A stretch of DNA of 64,000 nucleotides from Struthio camelus (taxonomy: Eukaryota > Chordata > Aves > Struthioniformes > Struthionidae), in contig NC_090954.1 in the NCBI RefSeq assembly GCF_040807025.1, positions 21,208,501-21,272,500 on the forward strand, in the 5' to 3' direction. The notes below the pieces were generated by a model, which saw nothing but the letters and a program-made list of their open reading frames with translations, ran no database searches and had not been told where the DNA came from. Made by a program: the position numbers and the translations under genes. Of this stretch, positions 33,479-42,447 are shown one piece after another (the first letter of the stretch is position 1; the number at the start of each line of letters is the position of its first letter).

Positions 33479-34568
33479 GCTATTTTTTTTGCAAGTCCGT
33501 GTTTTATCCGCGGCAGAGAAAGGGTCCTTTGTTCGAAGGGGCTGGCAGCGGCCGGGGCAGCGATACAGCCGTGCCAGCGCGTTCCCTGGATAACCTTGGC
33601 GTTACAAAGCAAACAGCGGCGCAGCAGCATTGCTGCCTGGCTGGGGTTTTTTTTTTCCTCTCTCTTTTTAAAGTGCGTTCACCTTTCCCAGCGGTCCGAC
33701 GCATTTCCTCCGCACACGAGAAAAAAAAAAACCCAGCAGCGCAGCTGGAGGCGGCGACGGGTTTTTGCCCAGCCAAGCGGCGCCTTCGATGCCCCGCTCG
33801 CGGGCGAAGCCCCTCTCCCGGCTCGCCCACCCCTCCCCGGCCGCCGGGCACCCGCGCTGCCCCCGGCCGCTCTCCCCAGCCCTGCGGAGGTGCCGGGGTC
33901 CCGGGGCAGCGCTGCCCAGTAACGCACGAGCGGGGGACGAGAGCACGCCGGGGAGCGGGGGAGAAAAGCGGTGCCGAGTGGGGCGAGAGGCTGCCACGTC
34001 TGGGGGCCGGGCACCCTCGGGGTGGCGGGACACCTGCAGGTCCCCGGCTCGCCCCGTCCCTCAGACCCCCCCGAAGACAGCCCTGGGAGGCGCCCAGCTG
34101 CCCCGGCCGGGGGCTGGCGAGCCGAGCCGAGCTTGCCGCCGTAGCGCTGCGGCGGCTTTGCAAACAGGCTCCCCCCGAGGGAGTTCAGGGCTGAGCTATG
34201 TTCGAGGTGAAGCTCTGCCGATCTCGCCGGGCGCAGGCGTTTCCTGGCGAAGGGAGGCTGTACGGCGGCAGCCCGGGCCGTGGGGGTTTGTTTTTTTCTT
34301 TCGGCCTTCCCTTCTCCCGTGCACCCCCTCGCCGAGCTCTGCGATGCGTTTCCAAAGGCTCATGCATGAAGGGTTATTTTCGCCAGCAAGCCACCAGGCT
34401 TCCTCCGGGAGCAGCTCTTAGCAGGGAGCAAGCAAACATGCAGCACCCAGCCACCCCCCCCGCACCCCGCCTGGTGGCCCCGGCCCCCACCCATGGGTGC
34501 TCAGCATGCAGCGCTCAGCCCGCGGCAGTCCACACATCCCGGACCAGCCCAGCCCAGCGCGGGGAGCC

Positions 34569-34641
34569 CTTGGGAGGCGATCGCAGGCTGGGTCGTTCTT
34601 GGGAGGGGATCACAACTTGTGTCACCCCTCGGGAGGCGATG
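34569..34641. repeat. Three-copy ~30-bp repeat in PROB1 3' UTR
   Basis: The motif cttgggaggcgatc appears at 34569, 34598 (cttgggaggggatc) and 34628 (ctcgggaggcgatg), with steps of 29 and 30 bp. It is a small degenerate minisatellite within the presumed PROB1 3' UTR. Confidence 0.6.
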
Positions 34642-34978
34642 GCGGACAGCGGGTGCCGTGCATCCTGGTCCCTTTGCTGGCAGTAGCCGAGCGCCCATGA
34701 CATTAGGACCCCCCCCACCCCCCCAGACTTCCAGGTGCTCATGCTGTAATAGCTTGGAAAAATACCTTTTTTTCCCTGTTCTTATTAGAAATCGGTCAGG
34801 TCCAGCCGGTGGCCTGTGCCCCCCCTTGGGTGTTCTGCGAGCTCGAGCACAGGGTTTCTCCCTCCACGGCATTTCCAACCACAGCTCGGGGACAGATGCT
34901 GACTTGCATCGGGGTTAAGTTTTAACGTACAGGTACTCGAGAGCGAACGGGCCACCTCTGTCCCAGAGCCGCAGGCCG

Positions 34979-37900
34979 TCACATCCGGAGCAGCGGTCCC
35001 TTCTCGAGCCCGGCCGAGGTGCTGCTGGCAGTGGGCTGGCCGGGGCTGGGGCCAGGGCCGGGGCTGGCCCGCATCCCCGTGGGGATGTAATACAGGCTGT
35101 CCAGGTAGCCGCAGTCGGGGCCCACTGCAGCTGGAGGCCCCTCGCCCTTGGGAGCTGGGCTGAAGGCCGTGGGGAAGGTGGTGTTTTCGGCCGCTGTGGG
35201 CTGGCTCTGTGGGTCAGGGTGTGCCGGAGAGGTGGCAGTGGGCAGCACGGGTGGCGGGAGCCCTGGGAAGCCAGTGTAGGGCATGTAGGGCGGCCCGTAA
35301 ACCCCTGGTGCCATGACCAGCGGGTTGAAAGGAGCCTGGTAGAGCCCAGCGTGGGACGCCAAGGGCACTGGTGGGATCAGTACCTCAAGGTACTGCCCCG
35401 TCTCGGGGTCGTAGAGCATTTTCAGCTGGGGCTGCCTCGGTGGCTCCATGTAATAGCATTTCCCGCTGTCAGGATCGACAAGCATTTTTCGGTGTGTTGA
35501 CAGATGGGGAGCAGAGGGCCTCGGTGGACTTGGCGTGCTCTTACTGCTCGGCGATGCACCGTCGGTCCTCCTTAGGCAATGGGGAGCATCCTCAAGGCGA
35601 GCCTGGGGCGGGGTCCCCAGACGCTCTGCAGTGGCCTGGCCTTCAGGAGCCTGGGGCAGGGGCGGCTTCGGGCTGGCTTTGCTCCCCGGGGCTTCCCCAG
35701 CAGGCAAGAGGGACACACTGCCCACCGATGCAGGGCTGGCTGGGTTGGGGATCAAGGGGGACCCAAAGGAAGCAGCGGCTGGGTTGGGTACCAAAGGGGA
35801 CCCAAATGAAGAGCTGGCTGGGTTGGAGACTGATGGGTGCCCAAGGGAAGCAGGGACTGGGTTTGTGACCAAGGGGATCCCGAAGGATGTACTGGATGGG
35901 TTGGGCACCAATGGGGCCCCAAAGGATGTGCTGGAGGGGTTGGAGACCAGGGGGGTCCCAAAGGCCGTGCTGGCTGGGTTGGACACTGATGGGTGCCTGA
36001 ACAGCTTGTTGGCTCGGTTGGGCACCAAGGGGGTCCCGAAGGATGCACTGGCTGGGTTGGAGACTGAAGGCAGCTTTGGTGCTGGAGTGGATTTTGGGGC
36101 TTTCACGGGAATTGTTAAGTAGTTTGTATTCTCCACTGGGGAAGCTGTAAAATACTGTTCATTGGGTCCTGGCCACTTTGTTAAATGCTCCCAGGTCTCC
36201 CTCCTGTCCGGCAGCCTGCTAGTGAGCAGCGCTGGGGTGACAGAGGGACCTTTGGGCACCCTGCCCTCTTCGCTGACCTCCCTTGCTTGAAACGTGGTGG
36301 CGGGGCTGACGCCACCTGGAGACACGGCGGTCCCTGCTGAAACCACCCAGCTGCCCGGCTGCTTTGCTGCGTCAGGCCTTTCCCTCTCGGCCTCCCTGGG
36401 GCCCGTGCTGCTCACGAGATGCTCATTTGTGAACGGCTTTGGGGTGCTTATTGCTGCTGGTTTCATGGGCTGCAGCTGTGTGCTGCCTCCAGGGGGTGGT
36501 CCCAGTTCGGACACCCCACTGGCCCCAGGCGACCCAAAACGGCCCTCGCTGCTGAGGGGCTGCTGCAGTGGTGCTTCGGGCCCTTTGGCTGAGGTTGCTG
36601 CCTTGCGGTGTCCCTCAGCTTCCTCCATGGCACTTGCTGGAGGTGGGAAGAGGATGGTCTTCTCCGTCAGCAGAACTGTGCTGCTCGCTATGGAGCTGGG
36701 AGCAGCCTGAGCCGCGGGGTCGTCCCGGCGCGGTGCAGCACCCCGTGGGGCTGGGCTGGGACCCGTCGCAGGGCTGGGCGCCTGCGCCGCCGCCGGTGGG
36801 CTGACTTGGATGTGGAGGTGGGACTCCAGGTGCGGGGCCGCCCTGGCCACCGGCGGCAGGGTCAGCTCGCTCCGCTCGCAGTGTGCGGGGGGGTCTCCGT
36901 CGCGGCGCGGGCGCCCCTCCTGCCCGGCGGCAATCCGCCGCGTGGAGTGGATTTTCGTGATGTGCATCGGGGAGTCCCTCGCTGCCGAGCGCTGGCTTTC
37001 GGGAGGCTTTGCGGGGCCATCGGCACGTGCCTCGGCTGGCTCTTGGCCGGGAACTGTCAACACGTCTCCGTCCTCCGGCTGTTGTGGGCTTTTTTTATGT
37101 GCGCAGCTCATCGTTGGAATGGGCTCTCTGCGGCAGACTGAAGTGCAGTGTATGAAGAGGGGGGAGGCTGCGGCGGGCTCCCCCGCTGAGGGGCTCGGGC
37201 CCCCGGCGCTCCTGCCCTGGGGGCCGGCTGGGGGGGTGCCCACGGGCTTGAAGCAGAGGCTGTAGGTGTTCTTCACCAGCTTCCGGACGTCCCGGGGCTG
37301 CAGGATTTGCCCCTTCCCTTTATTTCCAGGCTGGGCTGTCCCCTCCGGGGAGCGGGCGGCGGGGGGCTGGTGGGGGACTGGCGGTGCCCCCCGGGGTGCC
37401 CCCGCCGTGGGATGCCTCTCGGAGCTGCCCTCCGGCGGCTTCTCCTCCTGCCGGCTCTGCGGGACCAGCTTCAGCTCCTGCGTCCTGGAGGTGAAGACGC
37501 TCCGGGGCGCCGCCTCGGGGATCAGCAGGCTCTTTGGCTTGAAAGGGATCGTTTCGGGCTTGCTCGGCCAGATGGCTCGCTGCTTTAAGCTGGGCCACGG
37601 CTTTTGCGGTTTCTCAAATTTCGGGGCGGCGTCCAGCGCCTTCCCGTCACCTTGCTGCAGTTCAAAGAAGGCGCGGGCTCTCCTGTACTCCTTCCTCTCT
37701 GCCGCGGGCTCCCTCCTGCCGCCAGGCGCCTCCTCCGCGGGGCCGGCCGCCGCGGCCGGCAGCCGCTGGCGCTGCATCACCTCCTGGTACTTCATTCGCT
37801 CGTCGAGCTCGTTGAAAGTGGTCTTCAGTTTGCAGACTTTTTCCCTGGTCTGCTCGTTGAGCACCACCCCCTTGGCGGGCCGGGCGGCATCGGGGCCCGC

Positions 37901-39373
37901 TGGCCGCACGGGCCGCTCGCCGCCCGGGTGGCTCCGCACGTCCTTGGCCGAGTAGCTGCAGTCCGACTTGGACAGCGAGCTCGACTTTCCCTCCAGGCAG
38001 TCGCCCGCCAGGTCGGTGCCCACGGATGAAGGTCCCGAAGAAGTCGAGCTGCCCCACAGCGCTTTCTGCTCCATCTTAATCCTTTGCTCGTACTGCATTT
38101 TTTTGGCCAGCACATTTTTAACCAGGCAAGAGGCCATCCGGGTTTTGCTGCAGGCATCGTCCAGCGACGCGGTCTTCATGAACTGCTTGTAGTTTATCCT
38201 GAACTCGTCGCTGATGGTCCTGCCTTTCGCCGGGGGCTCCTTTCTGGCTGGGGGCAAAGGCTGGTGGGCCGAGCAGTCGCCGCAGGGGAAGAAACCTGCC
38301 TCCTTCCTCTCCTTCCTCTTGAGCTGGATCTGGCGCTTGGGGACGGTCCTTTTTTTGCAGTGACCCTTCTTAGCGTCGTTGCTCTCTAACTCCACGTCGA
38401 CGCACTCGAACTGCTCCTTGCCCAGCAAGCTGCCGAGGAGCTCCTTGTCCGGGGCCTGGCCGGCGGCCGGGAAGGGCCGGGCGGCCCTGGCGTGGAAGGC
38501 CGGCGGGGCCGCCCGCGGCTCACCGCACGTCGGCCACCGCTTCATGGCGCCGCTGTCCTCCGACAAGGAGTTGGAGAGGCTGGAGGAGGTGTGGGAGCTG
38601 TACATGTCGAGGTAGCCACCGTGGGGGCCTGAGAGGCTCCGGAAGGACAGCGCCGTGAGCTTCTGCACTTCGTTGTCGGCCTCGTCCGAGTCGCTGAGGG
38701 CGCCGCGCTGGGCGCGCGCCGCCTTGCCGGCCCCGGGAGCCCGGCCGCTCTTTTTTGCTTTGTGCGCATCGCAGAACATCCCCCCGGCTCCCTCCGCGGT
38801 GAACGGGGACGGCTGAGCCAAGTACTCCGAGGCAGCGGCGGCGGGCTGCCGTTCCCCTCGGCCGGGGCACATCCTGCCCCCGTGCCCGGCAGCCGCGCTA
38901 TTCTTAGCCGTGACTGACAGCTGAACCTGTCGGGTCCTCTCCTCCCGCGGGCGGCCGCCGTCCCCACCACCGGCACCGCCGGCCGGGCTGGCGGCACGAC
39001 CGGCTGGAGCCCGGTGCCCCGGGGCGGCCCCGGGGCGGCCCGGTGGCCCCTCCGCGGGAGTGGGGTAGCCGGTGTCCTCGAGGGGCGGCCGGGCCGGCGG
39101 GACCTCTGCCTCCTCTTCCAGAAACTCCAGGCAGTCCTTGAAGGTCTCCGTCCCCTCCGAGCACAGGGCGGAGTGGTAGGAGGAGACGGAGGAGTCGGAC
39201 ATGCTCTTGGGGACGTCGTCCCTGGAGAGGCCCAAGAGGTGGCTGTCCTCCTCGGCGCCGGAGCGGGGGCGCTCGCAGGCGCTGCACAGCCCCTCGCCGT
39301 CGCAGCCGGGCGGCCGGGCGACCTGGCCCGCGCAGCAGAGCGCGCCCGCCTTTCCCTTCCCGCAGCCGATCAT
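34979..39373 (-). CDS. PROB1: Proline-rich basic protein 1, single coding exon
   Basis: PROB1 is a long, mostly disordered Pro/Ser-rich protein of unknown function. This uninterrupted frame of 1464 residues is longer than the human protein (about 1015). Identity rests on blocks shared with mammalian PROB1: EQFECVDVELES with RTVPKRQIQLKRKE (around residues 325-355), RDVRKLVKNTY (around 700), and a C-terminal block near residues 1300-1340 with VDPDSGKCYYMEPPRQPQLK and LYDPETGQYLEVLIPP. I believe that last block belongs to a small vertebrate family shared with a few other disordered proteins; the exact domain name needs a search. The N-terminus has cysteine pairs and a Ser-rich acidic stretch (SMSDSSVSSYHS). 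Residues ~1101-1217 are nine tandem 13-residue repeats. The start context is weak (T at -3); an in-frame ATG about 57 codons later is an alternative. Confidence 0.93.
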   Translation of the reverse strand: MIGCGKGKAGALCCAGQVARPPGCDGEGLCSACERPRSGAEEDSHLLGLSRDDVPKSMSDSSVSSYHSALCSEGTETFKDCLEFLEEEAEVPPARPPLEDTGYPTPAEGPPGRPGAAPGHRAPAGRAASPAGGAGGGDGGRPREERTRQVQLSVTAKNSAAAGHGGRMCPGRGERQPAAAASEYLAQPSPFTAEGAGGMFCDAHKAKKSGRAPGAGKAARAQRGALSDSDEADNEVQKLTALSFRSLSGPHGGYLDMYSSHTSSSLSNSLSEDSGAMKRWPTCGEPRAAPPAFHARAARPFPAAGQAPDKELLGSLLGKEQFECVDVELESNDAKKGHCKKRTVPKRQIQLKRKERKEAGFFPCGDCSAHQPLPPARKEPPAKGRTISDEFRINYKQFMKTASLDDACSKTRMASCLVKNVLAKKMQYEQRIKMEQKALWGSSTSSGPSSVGTDLAGDCLEGKSSSLSKSDCSYSAKDVRSHPGGERPVRPAGPDAARPAKGVVLNEQTREKVCKLKTTFNELDERMKYQEVMQRQRLPAAAAGPAEEAPGGRREPAAERKEYRRARAFFELQQGDGKALDAAPKFEKPQKPWPSLKQRAIWPSKPETIPFKPKSLLIPEAAPRSVFTSRTQELKLVPQSRQEEKPPEGSSERHPTAGAPRGAPPVPHQPPAARSPEGTAQPGNKGKGQILQPRDVRKLVKNTYSLCFKPVGTPPAGPQGRSAGGPSPSAGEPAAASPLFIHCTSVCRREPIPTMSCAHKKSPQQPEDGDVLTVPGQEPAEARADGPAKPPESQRSAARDSPMHITKIHSTRRIAAGQEGRPRRDGDPPAHCERSELTLPPVARAAPHLESHLHIQVSPPAAAQAPSPATGPSPAPRGAAPRRDDPAAQAAPSSIASSTVLLTEKTILFPPPASAMEEAEGHRKAATSAKGPEAPLQQPLSSEGRFGSPGASGVSELGPPPGGSTQLQPMKPAAISTPKPFTNEHLVSSTGPREAERERPDAAKQPGSWVVSAGTAVSPGGVSPATTFQAREVSEEGRVPKGPSVTPALLTSRLPDRRETWEHLTKWPGPNEQYFTASPVENTNYLTIPVKAPKSTPAPKLPSVSNPASASFGTPLVPNRANKLFRHPSVSNPASTAFGTPLVSNPSSTSFGAPLVPNPSSTSFGIPLVTNPVPASLGHPSVSNPASSSFGSPLVPNPAAASFGSPLIPNPASPASVGSVSLLPAGEAPGSKASPKPPLPQAPEGQATAERLGTPPQARLEDAPHCLRRTDGASPSSKSTPSPPRPSAPHLSTHRKMLVDPDSGKCYYMEPPRQPQLKMLYDPETGQYLEVLIPPVPLASHAGLYQAPFNPLVMAPGVYGPPYMPYTGFPGLPPPVLPTATSPAHPDPQSQPTAAENTTFPTAFSPAPKGEGPPAAVGPDCGYLDSLYYIPTGMRASPGPGPSPGQPTASSTSAGLEKGPLLRM
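35723..36073 (-). repeat. PROB1: 39-bp coding minisatellite in PROB1 (nine 13-residue units)
   Basis: Nine consecutive 13-residue units of the type xPLVxNPxSxSFG are encoded without a frame break, for example TPLVSNPSSTSFG, APLVPNPSSTSFG, SPLVPNPAAASFG and HPSVSNPASSSFG. One unit is diverged (TPLVPNRANKLFR), and the last (SPLIPNPASPASVG) is one residue longer. The DNA units (39 bp) are similar but not identical, so the array is not freshly expanded. On the plus strand it reads as repeated gggttgg blocks. Confidence 0.9.
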
Positions 39374-42300
39374 CCACGTGGAGCCCGGCGCGCGGCGCTG
39401 AGCCTCCTCCGCCCCGCCGTGCCGCTTCCCCCGGGCCGGCCGACGGGCCCTTCTGCTTCGCTATCCGTCACCACGGCTTGACGCCGCCGTCATCCCGCAG
39501 AGCACCCCCCCCCCCCCCGCCCCGGCCATCGGTCACATGCGCCTTGGCCAGCGCCAGCCCCGGAGCGGAGGGATGCCAAGCGCCCGGCGCCCCGCCGCGC
39601 CACCCCCCCGCCGCCGCCTGCCCCAACATCCCACCCAGGCGCTGGGATTAAAGGAGCAAATACTAAACCGGGGCGGGGGGGGGGGGGGACGCCGGCTCGG
39701 CGGGCAGCCCGGCCCCGCTCCCCGCCGGAGGAGCGACGTGGGGCTCGCCGCCGTACCCGCTGGCGGCCCCCCCGCAGACACCCTCCGCTCCCCCTCGCCC
39801 CCAGCCCCGGGCGTCCCCGGGGCCGGGCCGTCCCCCGGCTCTCACCGTCCTCGGGCCGCCGCCAGCCCGGCCCCGAGCCGCAGCCACCCGGGGCCTCCCC
39901 AAAACTAACAGCAAGCTGCCAGGAGCGAATTTAAGGCTTGAAATCAAACCGGGCAGCGACTGCTCTCCGGGTCTGGCGGGAGTTGAGCGACGGACGCTTA
40001 CGTTTTTGCCTTTTTCGGGGCTGGAGGGGGCCCCAAAGGAAGGGGCCGGCAGGCTGAGCGCGGCGCGAGGGTCCCCGCGCGCCGCCGGCCCCGACGGCTG
40101 GCGGTGCAGCTCACCGCCTGCCTTCGGCGGGCTTTTTTTTTTTTTACTTTTCCTAAGCGGGAGGCAGTGAAGTATCAGCGGCAGGTGCTCCGCCGCGCTG
40201 CCAGCCCCAGAGCAACTTGATGCCCGAGTCGTTTGGGTTCATCCAGAGACTAAAATTAAACCTTGGCAAGGAAAAGAAAGGCATGAAAAACCTTTCCTGA
40301 TACCCGCCCTGCCGTTTAACCCTTTGCCGCCGCACGCTAGTGCCTTTGGTGCCGCGCTTGCCACGCAGCGCTTGCGGCCTCGGCGACGCCAGCGCGCCCC
40401 GCCACGGTGGCCAGCGTCCGCCGGCGCGGTGGCTTTGCGCAGCTCCCCGCGAGCGGCGGCGGGTCTTGCGGCGCGATCGCCCGTTGCAGAAGGGCTTTTC
40501 CAAGCAGCCCCGCGCGGCTTGGGAGCGGGGCTGCCTGTACGGGCAGGCTCAGCCGGCGCGACGTCCTGTGCCGCGTTGCAGGCGTGCAGCGAGCAAGAGG
40601 GATATCGCAGCCCTCGATCCGAGCAGGGTCACAGACGCCCAGCGGGGAAGCGGAGGAGCAGAGGTGCCCTCTGTGCCAGGAGGGGCGCTCCCAAAGCCCT
40701 ACGGTCCGGCTTCGCAAGGAGCCACGCGGCATCGTCTCCTGCACCCGCACCCCGCGGAGGAGCTCGCGCCCCGCCTGCCGCCACGCTGCCCGGGAGCAGG
40801 GACATCAAAACCGCAGCCGCCCCGCAGCCCCCATCTCGGGGTGGGGGGGGCGGCCGAGATGGGGGCTGCTGGCTCGGAGCGCGCCAGCTCTCAGCCGGCG
40901 GCTCGCCGCCATCCCCCAGCCCTGCGGGGCCATGGCGGCGCGGGCCCGGCCATGCTGGCAGGCGCCTGCTGAGTCACTGCTCGCTCCGGCCTTGACACGG
41001 CGCCAGCCGGGACGCGCGCTGGGCGGGCAGCGGGCCGAGCTGCCTGCGCCGCCGCGGCCTCGTCCTGCAGTGGGATTTGCGCTCGGCGGGGGGGCAGAGG
41101 GGGGCGGCAGGCCCTGCTGCTGCCTCCGCTTGCCTGCACCAGTCTCCCCGCTGAGCTGTTCTGCAGCCATGTTAAAGCGCAGGCTGCGGCGGCGGGCGAG
41201 GGGCCGGTGGCGAGCGGAGCGCAGCGCCAGCTGCCAGCTCGCTGCCCGCCAGCCCAGCTCACCCAGCCCAGGCAGGGGTCGGCGCACAGACCAGACCACG
41301 CTTTCCTACAAAGCTCGGGCAGCAAAGTGTCCCAAGCCAGCCCAGACCCCGCCTGGCAGGACAAACTGTGTTTGGGGCACTGAGCACTGCTTGGAGTGGA
41401 GGGACCCTCTCTTGGGAGGGGTCATAGCAGTGGGGTGTGCGGCGCTGTCTCCGGCAGAGCTGGGGCGAGGAGGGCAGACCTGCTGCCAAGTTTGCGTTCC
41501 CCCTGCGTTTGGGGCGCGGGAGTCGTCGATGCTGCTGAATCAGTGGCCTGCAGATGTTTGTGGAGCTGCTGGGGGGTAAAGGGGTCATAGGGGCAGGCAC
41601 CCCCTTCCTTACCCCAGGGACAGGCAGCACAGCTGGTGTCCTACAGGGCCTTCAGCCTCCGTGGGGTGCAAGGAGGGTGCACGTTTAGCTGAATACCTTC
41701 AGCGGGTCTGGGGTACCACTACTGAGGGCGAGGGAGGGGCGGAAGGGAGCAAATTGCTGAGAAGGTACAAGGGAACCAGGCTGTGGGGGGCTGCCGAAGG
41801 AGAAGCTGCTCTGGATAAGGTAAAACCATCAATCTGCGTCTGGTCTACGTGGCCTGTACTCCCCGCAGAGGGGGCAGAGCTTTGGCAAGGCTCTGCCACG
41901 CAGCAGACCGGCTTTGATGCTGTGGTGAGGGAAAGCGCGGCACAAGCAGCCCTGCTGTGAGACTGCGGGGGCTTTTCTCTCCCAGCTGACATCCCCGATG
42001 TAAGCAACAGCCCTGTCGCTTAGCGCAAACCCGTTCTTATTGCAAGCTTGACCCAGGCACCACTAGACCTGGTGGCGCGTGCTAAGCCCTGCAGCCAGCC
42101 GGGCTCTGTCCAGGACAGTGTCAGAGGTGAAATACTCGACCTCTGTCTTCAGTGCCTCGCAGGGGAGTCACGGCCGCAGGGGGAATGAACGTGCTGTGAC
42201 TGAAGATCAGGTCTCACTGGACGTGACGCAGCTGGAGGGAAGACCTCTAGGGACGGGTGCCTCCAGCATGCGTACGTAGCTGGCTGGTCCGCACAGCTTG

Positions 42301-42447
42301 TTGGAGTACGACGCTGTTGCAGCACAGTCAGCTGTGGACTGCTGGGAGAAAGGAAAGGTCCTTGCGTTGTCAGCTACAGGCCCTGGCGTCCTGACAGCGG
42401 GTGCATGTATTTCAAGCTATGTAGATTTAGGTTAACTTCTTGTGTAA
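39374..42447. other. PROB1 upstream region to SPATA24 3' end
   Basis: CpG-rich as far as about 41.3 kb, then average. It should hold the PROB1 promoter; an E-box (cacgtg, 39375-39380) overlaps the start-codon region and there is a G run at 39670-39688. Long open frames on both strands (for example 40407-41579) look like GC artefacts. The SPATA24 3' UTR lies at the right end. No further gene was recognised. Confidence 0.5.
40250..40259 (+). promoter_or_regulatory. MEF2-like site upstream of PROB1
   Basis: ctaaaattaa fits the MEF2 consensus YTAWWWWTAR at every position. It stands out as AT-rich inside CpG-rich DNA about 880 bp upstream of the PROB1 start codon. Whether PROB1 is MEF2-regulated is inference. 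Confidence 0.3.

Noticed and set aside
40407-41579. 390-codon plus-strand frame upstream of PROB1
   Set aside because: No recognisable domain, Arg/Ala/Gly/Pro-rich, no splice or Kozak support; probably a GC artefact.
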